DNA of 64,000 nucleotides from Planctomycetota bacterium (GTDB lineage: Bacteria > Planctomycetota > Phycisphaerae > UBA1845): positions 1 through 64,000 of the forward strand of contig JAUWWQ010000005.1 of the NCBI GenBank assembly GCA_030616775.1, in the 5' to 3' direction. Below are positions 58,454-64,000 of the stretch, in pieces. The notes beneath the pieces were generated by a model. That model made no database searches and was not told the origin of the DNA. It saw only the letters and a program-made list of their open reading frames with translations. Position numbers and translations under genes: made by a program. How positions within the stretch are numbered: position 1 is the first letter of the stretch; every line of letters begins with the position of its first letter.

Positions 58454-60264
58454 CAGCGCGTGCCTCCCTCAATTCGCTTGATCCAGCCGCGAACCTTGCC
58501 GGCGGCCTGCGACACCGACAGATTCCCCACAGTATTAGGGGCGTAACGCACGGCATCGCAGGTCTCGAGGAAAGCCACAATCTCGGCGGCGGTCGTGTCC
58601 TCAAGACCGTGTGTTGCCAGCAGTGATCGCACCTCGCCCGGCGTGAGCGTAGCCGGCGGCAGGGCGAAGCGATCGGACAGATAACCTGTCACAGCCTCTG
58701 CCAATCCGTACAATTGCTGAGCGGGTTCCTTGTGACGCAGAGCCCGCTGGACTCGCCCGTGTGCATCTCGGCGGGCACGCCGCCTGCGGGCGAAGCTCAC
58801 GTCGGCTTTCAATCTGGCGCGGTGCCTTGTGGTCAGCGTTACGATCAGCCACACCAACGGCGACACGACCACCGAGGCCACCCACGGCCCAGTAAGAGTG
58901 AAGGAGTGGTTGGCCAGTACGGCGTCGGGGTCGATGAAGTTGGGTGAGATTCCGCCGGTTAGTACGGTCAGGGTTGTGCCCTTCGATTCGGGTTCGGCTT
59001 CCTTGAGCATCGTGATCGTTGCAGTCGTGGCTGACGGCGGATCGACGCCGATGCTGATCGGTTCGCTGGTAAGGGTGACGTAACGTTCCTCGCGCGGGTC
59101 GAAATAGGACCAAGAGATTGCCGGAACGGTTTGTTCGCCGATCTGCCTGGGGAATATGGCCCGCCGAAAGACCTTGGCGCCGCCTTCCCGGTCGCCGACC
59201 AATTCATCGGCGGTGAAATCGAATCGGCTGACCAGTTCCGGGTGTTCGTTCAGGTCCGGAGCGGCAACACCTTCGAGCGGGGCTCCTCTTATAGACACGG
59301 CCAGCGTGATGGGCTGACCTTGCTCCACACGTCTCGGTTTGACGGTCACGTTCATGGTGAACCGGCCGATGGCGCCGGTGTAGTCGGCCGGTCGACCCTC
59401 CTCCGGTGGGGCCTTGACTTCGACTGTGACGGCGTCGGCACGTGCGGTCTCCCGGCGGGTCTGGGTCACTTCGTAGCTGCGAAAGAAACCCAAACGAACT
59501 CGCGTTGGGTAGTTGGCCTTAAGAAACACTGGGCCCACCAACACTCCACCGACCTCTTCAGCTCGGACTTGCCTGGTCACTCGAAAGACCTCGTAGCGAT
59601 GCCGGATTCCGTTGGAGTCTGTAAGCCACTGTTCCGTTCGCCTGACGTCACTGCCGGGAAAGACGGAGAGTTGTGATCGGGCTTGAACAAGGACCTTGTT
59701 GAGAAGATCAATCTCGTAGATCCTGCCACTGATCTCGACTTTGCGGATTCCGATGGTGAGCGTGGCCACGTAGGTCTCGGTCACGTAGAGCGACCGGGGC
59801 TCGACCTCGATTTCGGCGTAAATGAACCGATCACCTCGGGGTGTCGAGGCTGTGTCAGTCCTGCGGACCACGATGGTAATGGGTTTGGTCCTGTAAGTTC
59901 TGGCGTTGGCGGTGACCGTGATCGGCCCCAGCGTGTAGGTCCCTTCCTTCAGGGCGGTCAGACGCATGGTGTAGGTATAAGTCGTTCTATGTGATGCCCG
60001 GCCATTGATGATTTGCGTAAACGAGCTGCTTGATGGTATCGAGTTGAGCAGCTTCAGGTCCAGGCCGTCAGATACCGCCACCTGAGGGATGTCCGGACGG
60101 CCGGTGTTCGTGCAAACGAGTTGGACATTGACCGCCTCGCCGAGTTCGAGCGTGCGGGTATCGACTTTCAGCTCAACACTGGGCTGTTGGGCGAGCAACG
60201 CAGGGGTGACGGACGCGAATACCCAACTGGTGATAATGATGGGCCATCCGCGCATCTCTACCAA
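58453..60264 (-). CDS. batD: BatD-like protein
   Basis: A 603-residue membrane-anchored protein with an N-terminal signal segment and Ig-like/beta domains (LELGEAVNVQLVCTNTGRPD, GTYTLGPITVTANARTYRTK), typical of the BatD oxygen-tolerance family. A transmembrane helix at about residue 455 (SVVVSPLVWLIVTL) is followed by a cytoplasmic helical tail. It overlaps batC by 7 bases and batE by one. Confidence 0.88.
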   Translation of the reverse strand: MVEMRGWPIIITSWVFASVTPALLAQQPSVELKVDTRTLELGEAVNVQLVCTNTGRPDIPQVAVSDGLDLKLLNSIPSSSSFTQIINGRASHRTTYTYTMRLTALKEGTYTLGPITVTANARTYRTKPITIVVRRTDTASTPRGDRFIYAEIEVEPRSLYVTETYVATLTIGIRKVEISGRIYEIDLLNKVLVQARSQLSVFPGSDVRRTEQWLTDSNGIRHRYEVFRVTRQVRAEEVGGVLVGPVFLKANYPTRVRLGFFRSYEVTQTRRETARADAVTVEVKAPPEEGRPADYTGAIGRFTMNVTVKPRRVEQGQPITLAVSIRGAPLEGVAAPDLNEHPELVSRFDFTADELVGDREGGAKVFRRAIFPRQIGEQTVPAISWSYFDPREERYVTLTSEPISIGVDPPSATTATITMLKEAEPESKGTTLTVLTGGISPNFIDPDAVLANHSFTLTGPWVASVVVSPLVWLIVTLTTRHRARLKADVSFARRRRARRDAHGRVQRALRHKEPAQQLYGLAEAVTGYLSDRFALPPATLTPGEVRSLLATHGLEDTTAAEIVAFLETCDAVRYAPNTVGNLSVSQAAGKVRGWIKRIEGGTR

Positions 60265-61142
60265 TCCTTATCCACGGGAGTGACGGGCATTTTCTGCACC
60301 AGCTCGCGCCGCATCTTCTTGCGATCACGCAGAGCTTGCATCATCTCGCGGAGCTTGCGCTGAGCCTGTTCGCGGGAGACCTGCTCCTGATCTTGCGCCT
60401 GCGCCTGTTGCTGCTGCTGTTGTTGCTCTTCAGGCTGCTGAGCCGATTCAGATTGCTCCTGCTCTTCTTGCTGTTCAGCCTGCTCCGATGGCTGACTTTG
60501 TTGCTGCTTATCCTGCTGCTCTTCGTCCTCGCTTTGCTGCGGTTGTTGATCCTCTTTTTCCTGGTCGCTGCTATCCTGCTCCTGGTTTTGATCGCGGCTT
60601 TCCTGTTGTTGTGGTGGCTGTTGCTGCAACTGCTGTTTCAGCTCTCGCCACACGGAGGCCGCCTTGAAGTTGGCATCGCTGGCCAGTGCGTGCTCGGGTT
60701 GCCTAGCGAGAACCTCGTGATAGCGGCCCATGGCGTTTTCCAGGAGGCTAAGCGCCAGTTCAGGGTTGTCCATGTTTCCCAGCGCTTCGGCATGGTCGCA
60801 CGTTCCCAAGCTGTATAAGGCATCATCCGCGAGCGAATCACTGGCAAACGCTGCGGCCTTTCGGAACGCCTCGCGGGCCTTGTCAAACTCCTTGAGATCG
60901 TAGTGGGCGAGTCCCTCGACGAATGCGATCTCGCGGGCATCGGGTTCGAGCGCTTCAGCATGTTGATAGGCTTCTAAAGCTGTGGTTGGATACCCCTCAG
61001 TCAGCCGGTGGTTGCCCTCTCGAACGGCCTGATGGGCATTGAGATCGGCCAGATCGGTAGCCGTTGCCTCCCGTTCATCGGCTGCGGCTTGTAGAGGTGC
61101 CACCATTATAATCCCGATTAGTAGAAGCAAGCGCTTCATCAC
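60258..61142 (-). CDS. batC: BatC-like TPR protein with Gln/Glu-rich low-complexity region
   Basis: A 294-residue exported or lipid-free periplasmic protein: signal peptide (LLLLIGIIMVAPLQAAADE), then TPR repeats (TALEAYQHAEALEPDAREIA, FVEGLAHYDLKEFDKAREAF). A run of about 100 residues that is mostly Gln, Glu, Asp and Ser (60380-60640) ends in a helical REQAQRKLREMMQALRDRKK. BatC proteins often have such a Q/E-rich tail. The start overlaps the batB stop by 4 bases. Confidence 0.86.
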   Translation of the reverse strand: MMKRLLLLIGIIMVAPLQAAADEREATATDLADLNAHQAVREGNHRLTEGYPTTALEAYQHAEALEPDAREIAFVEGLAHYDLKEFDKAREAFRKAAAFASDSLADDALYSLGTCDHAEALGNMDNPELALSLLENAMGRYHEVLARQPEHALASDANFKAASVWRELKQQLQQQPPQQQESRDQNQEQDSSDQEKEDQQPQQSEDEEQQDKQQQSQPSEQAEQQEEQEQSESAQQPEEQQQQQQQAQAQDQEQVSREQAQRKLREMMQALRDRKKMRRELVQKMPVTPVDKDW

Positions 61143-62302
61143 GTCGCCTCCTGTTGCCAGACGCGTTGGGGCAAGTCCGCGACTGACGATCGCCGTTCAC
61201 TGATCATCGTTTCCAGACCGAGCAGAACAAGGGCCACAGCGAGAAACCACTGGTACCGCGGTTTGTGACGGAAGCGCTCTTCAGTCGTAAGTTCCACCTT
61301 CCGCATCCCGGCGATCGCATCCACCAGCCGATGCAACTCGTGGATCGCGGCGAACCGGCCTCCGCCGGCGTCGGCAATCAGCTGCAAGCCGGCAACGTCC
61401 AGCTTGGAGAACACTATTTGTCCATCGTAAAGCAACGGTTTGCGTGTGTCATCTTCCCGTGCCGGTACCTGTACGCCGACCGTACGGGCAGGATCGCCGA
61501 CGCCGATGGTAAATGTTCGGATGTCGTGCTTCTCGAAGGCGGTCTTGGCAGCTTCGACCGGCCCGCCTTCGTGATCTTCGCCGTCAGTAAACAACAGGAT
61601 TATCTTGCTGGCCTCCTGTGGCGATTTGGCGAACAGATCGGTGGCGGCGCGAATCGCTTCGGCAATTGCGGTCCCACCACGCGGTGCGCTGCCGACCTTG
61701 ACCGCCTCCAGCTTGGAACGGAAAGACATATGATCGGTTGTCAACGGTGCCTTCAGCGACGTCGATCCGGCGAACGCGACCAGGGCGAGCCGATGCGCAT
61801 GCTGGAACACGGCCCGCTCGGTCAGTTGTTGCCGGATAACGCGCTTGGCCCGCTCGAGCCTGTTGGGCTCGATGTCCTCCGCCAGCATGGAACGCGACAC
61901 ATCGAGGGCTACGACAATGTCCACACCGTGGACTTTTTGCTTCTCAAGGTGCATGCCCCACCGCGGGCCGATAACTGCCGCAACAATCATTAGAATCGCT
62001 ATGACGACCAGCGAAGTCCGCAGGGCTTGCCGTGACGGACTTATGCGGCCGGCCAGTAAGGGCGCAAGCTCGGCTGAGGTGAATCGCTCCAGCGCCCTTC
62101 GGCGGCGAGCGACGCCGTATAGGGCGAGCAATCCTGCCAGCGGTCCGGCGCCACCGAGCCACCACAGGTGGGGGTTGTCGAACAACAACGTATGTACGTC
62201 GGTCGTCGCGACCACCGCGAACCCCAGGGCCATCAGCGCAAGGGGGAGGAGCAGGGCCCATGTAATCCAGGTCGACAGCGGATAGAGGACACGGCGACTC
62301 AT
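61139..62302 (-). CDS. batB: BatB-like von Willebrand A protein
   Basis: A 387-residue membrane protein. Two N-terminal helices (ALLLPLALMALGFAVVATTD and the LVVIAILMIVAAVIGPRW segment) precede a VWA domain with an intact MIDAS (DVSRSMLAED, later LFTDGEDHEGG). A C-terminal helix (WFLAVALVLLGLETMI) follows. In Bat operons BatA and BatB are VWA partners thought to scaffold an envelope complex. Start and stop overlap neighbours by 4 bases each. Confidence 0.9.
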   Translation of the reverse strand: MSRRVLYPLSTWITWALLLPLALMALGFAVVATTDVHTLLFDNPHLWWLGGAGPLAGLLALYGVARRRRALERFTSAELAPLLAGRISPSRQALRTSLVVIAILMIVAAVIGPRWGMHLEKQKVHGVDIVVALDVSRSMLAEDIEPNRLERAKRVIRQQLTERAVFQHAHRLALVAFAGSTSLKAPLTTDHMSFRSKLEAVKVGSAPRGGTAIAEAIRAATDLFAKSPQEASKIILLFTDGEDHEGGPVEAAKTAFEKHDIRTFTIGVGDPARTVGVQVPAREDDTRKPLLYDGQIVFSKLDVAGLQLIADAGGGRFAAIHELHRLVDAIAGMRKVELTTEERFRHKPRYQWFLAVALVLLGLETMISERRSSVADLPQRVWQQEAT

Positions 62303-63414
62303 GGAATCCTCCGGTACCTGGTGTTGGCAAGCAGCAGCTCGGTCATCAACAGGGCGAGCCCGGTCAGCATTGCCACCTTGGCTGCGAACACGTTGTCATG
62401 GAACGTACGTTCGCCGGTGCGGCGGCGTTCGAGCCGATCGATCTCGTCGTAAATGGTGACCAGCGAGTCTGCGTCCGTCGCTCGGAAATACTTCCCGCCG
62501 GTGATCCGGGCGATTTCCTTGAGGGTCGGTTCGTCCACCTGAGCCCGGCGCTGGAACAACATGCCGAACCCGCTTTGACGAGGTGGGGCTGAGCCGACTG
62601 CGCCGATTGTATAAACCTTGATGCCCAGCCTGGCTGTCACTTTGGCCGCTTCAATGGGTTTGGTCGGTTCGATTCCAGAGAAGTTCGGAGGATTGTCTGC
62701 ACCGTCGGTGAGGAGGATCATGACCCGGCTTTTGGCCGCCTCGGCGCCTGGTACGCCGGCGACAGCCTGCTCGCCGGCACGCCGCAGGTCGTCGGTTGCC
62801 AGCGCGATGGCATCGCCCAGAGCGGTGTAGCCCGCCTCGGGGTGCTCACGAACCTGCCGGCCGTCAACCCAACCGGGGATATCCGTCTCCTTCAGAAGGT
62901 CGCGAAGGCTGCCATGATCCAGTGTCAAAGGGCACCGCGTGTCGGCGTACATTGCGAAGGCGGTCATACCGACCAAATCGTTTTCCCGTCCACGCAGTTC
63001 GCCCCGGCCTAGAACGAAGTTCTCGAATACTCTCTTGACGGCATCGAGTCGGCGGACCCGCCGTCCGCTCATGATGAAGTCCTCCTCGGCCATGCTGCCT
63101 GATACGTCGAGGACCATCTGGATGGCGATGCCCTCACTGGTATCGCGGTAGGCGCCGCCGGATTGTGGACGGGCGAGGGCAACTATTAGCGCCAAGACGG
63201 CTACCATCCGCATCAGCGGCAGGATGAATCGGGTTTGCGTGGCCCAGGTTGTTTCGAAGGGCCTGAGGGGTCGGATGGAACTGAAACGTACAGTCGGGCG
63301 CCGGGCCAATCCACGAGCGCGAATCCACACCAGCGGAATAAGCACCAAAAACGCCAGGCACAGCCAGCCGAACAGCGGACCCGGTGTGAAACGTTCGTCC
63401 AGCCAGTCGATCAT
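62299..63414 (-). CDS. batA: BatA-like von Willebrand A protein
   Basis: A 371-residue membrane protein with the BatA plan: N-terminal helix LFGWLCLAFLVLIPLVWIRA, helix LIVALARPQSGGAYR with the family ARPQ motif, and a VWA domain with MIDAS DVSGSMAEEDF and LLTDGADNPPNF. A C-terminal helix (KVAMLTGLALLMTELLLANT) follows. The ATG overlaps the upstream DUF4381-like gene by 4 bases. Confidence 0.92.
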   Translation of the reverse strand: MIDWLDERFTPGPLFGWLCLAFLVLIPLVWIRARGLARRPTVRFSSIRPLRPFETTWATQTRFILPLMRMVAVLALIVALARPQSGGAYRDTSEGIAIQMVLDVSGSMAEEDFIMSGRRVRRLDAVKRVFENFVLGRGELRGRENDLVGMTAFAMYADTRCPLTLDHGSLRDLLKETDIPGWVDGRQVREHPEAGYTALGDAIALATDDLRRAGEQAVAGVPGAEAAKSRVMILLTDGADNPPNFSGIEPTKPIEAAKVTARLGIKVYTIGAVGSAPPRQSGFGMLFQRRAQVDEPTLKEIARITGGKYFRATDADSLVTIYDEIDRLERRRTGERTFHDNVFAAKVAMLTGLALLMTELLLANTRYRRIP

Positions 63415-64000
63415 GCGGCGCGCTCCTCAACCGGGGAAGCGGTTGCCCCGCTGGTGTCTGCCGGTGATACACGCTGACACGTTCGCTCGACGAAATCACC
63501 GGCGGCTTTGAGCACGGCTTCGGATTCCCCAGACCCCGGCAGGTGGCAGGCGTATTTTACCAGGTCACAGGCAGTCATGAATCGATTCAGCTCATCGGTC
63601 ATATTTTTGCCGAAGCGGGAGTCGGCGGCCGCTGCGGTCAGAAACTCCTCCGTGGTCATCTCCGGCGCAGACACACCGAAGCGCCGCTCGATGTAACCGC
63701 GCACGATGCCGCTTGTGCGGTAATGGAATTCCTGGATAAGACCCATGGCAATCAGATCCTCTGCGATCAGTGTCGCGATCTGCCGCCGGGCCCATTCGTC
63801 AGCGGGTAAACGCACGATCACTCCAGGTCGCCGACGACGCAGCCGTCTAACAAGCAAGAGCGCCGCGACTGCAAGGGTAGCCGCGATCAGAGATGCCGGC
63901 CACCATCGGTGCCACTCCCGTGGCAGATCAATCGGATCAAGCCGGGCGATGTTCCGCAGTTCCTCCGGCGACAACGCCGCACCCTCGGGAGGCCGCACAA
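63411..64000 (-). CDS. DUF4381-like membrane protein, cut by the window edge
   Basis: The frame reaches the right end of the window, with a possible GTG start at 63998, so the N-terminus may be incomplete. It has a proline-containing lead (IARLDPIDLPREWHRWW), one membrane helix (SLIAATLAVAALLLVRRLRR) and a helical cytoplasmic domain (EFLTAAAADSRFGKNMTDEL). This matches the DUF4381 proteins that commonly sit next to batA. The upstream part of the operon, normally DUF58 and MoxR genes, would lie outside. Confidence 0.75.
   Translation of the reverse strand, partial: VRPPEGAALSPEELRNIARLDPIDLPREWHRWWPASLIAATLAVAALLLVRRLRRRRPGVIVRLPADEWARRQIATLIAEDLIAMGLIQEFHYRTSGIVRGYIERRFGVSAPEMTTEEFLTAAAADSRFGKNMTDELNRFMTACDLVKYACHLPGSGESEAVLKAAGDFVERTCQRVSPADTSGATASPVEERAA

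Noticed and set aside
60336-60818. Rightward Leu-rich frame suggesting a membrane protein
   Set aside because: It is antisense to the Gln-rich tail of batC; CAG/CTG complementarity turns poly-Gln into poly-Leu.

Overview
The window looks like a chromosomal segment of a planctomycete, most likely of the Phycisphaerae type; this is inferred from sequence, not from a search. The evidence is an EF-Tu with a remodelled switch I, a CxxCGYDLR...CPECG zinc ribbon, two secreted proteins with planctomycete-style dockerin-like EF-hand C-termini, a Gln-rich BatC, and palindromic REP-like repeats between accessory genes. Base composition is moderately GC-rich. GTG starts are common, and a few genes appear to use TTG.

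Region 1 (1-3870): a minus-strand pair encoding an aldo/keto reductase and a membrane-anchored coiled-coil protein, then about 0.8 kb of non-coding DNA ending in a strong sigma70-type promoter and tRNA-Thr.

Region 2 (3871-38833): one nearly continuous plus-strand translation and transcription super-cluster: tRNA-Thr-tuf-rpmG-tRNA-Trp-secE-nusG-rplKAJL-rpoB-(GNAT)-rpoC-rpsL-(bioY)-rpsG-fusA, then S10, spc and alpha clusters through rplQ, then a HIT-family gene. It departs from the textbook order in several ways. A GNAT-like gene sits between rpoB and rpoC, and a BioY biotin transporter gene sits between rpsL and rpsG. tuf lies at the head of the cluster instead of after fusA. rpmD, adk and infA are missing from their usual places. 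Several proteins (L7/L12, L14, L17, L2, S12, EF-Tu) have unusual local features.

Region 3 (38834-45519): housekeeping genes yjbQ, aroC, tRNA-Leu and queC, then a convergent selA-selB pair for selenocysteine insertion. A compact multi-hairpin RNA-like element lies between tRNA-Leu and queC. No tRNA-Sec gene was found here.

Region 4 (45520-57430): accessory DNA. It holds a large secreted C25 (gingipain-like) cysteine protease with Cys-rich and dockerin-like modules, a remnant of a RelE/ParE-type toxin gene broken at a GC-rich palindromic repeat, a secreted TPR plus retropepsin-like aspartyl protease, an ALDH7-family dehydrogenase, and a secreted 14-repeat probable beta-propeller protein ending in a dockerin-like domain. 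The gaps hold nested inverted repeats.

Region 5 (57611-64000): a tightly overlapping minus-strand Bat (Bacteroides aerotolerance-like) operon, DUF4381-like-batA-batB-batC-batD-batE, whose promoter-proximal part lies beyond the right edge.
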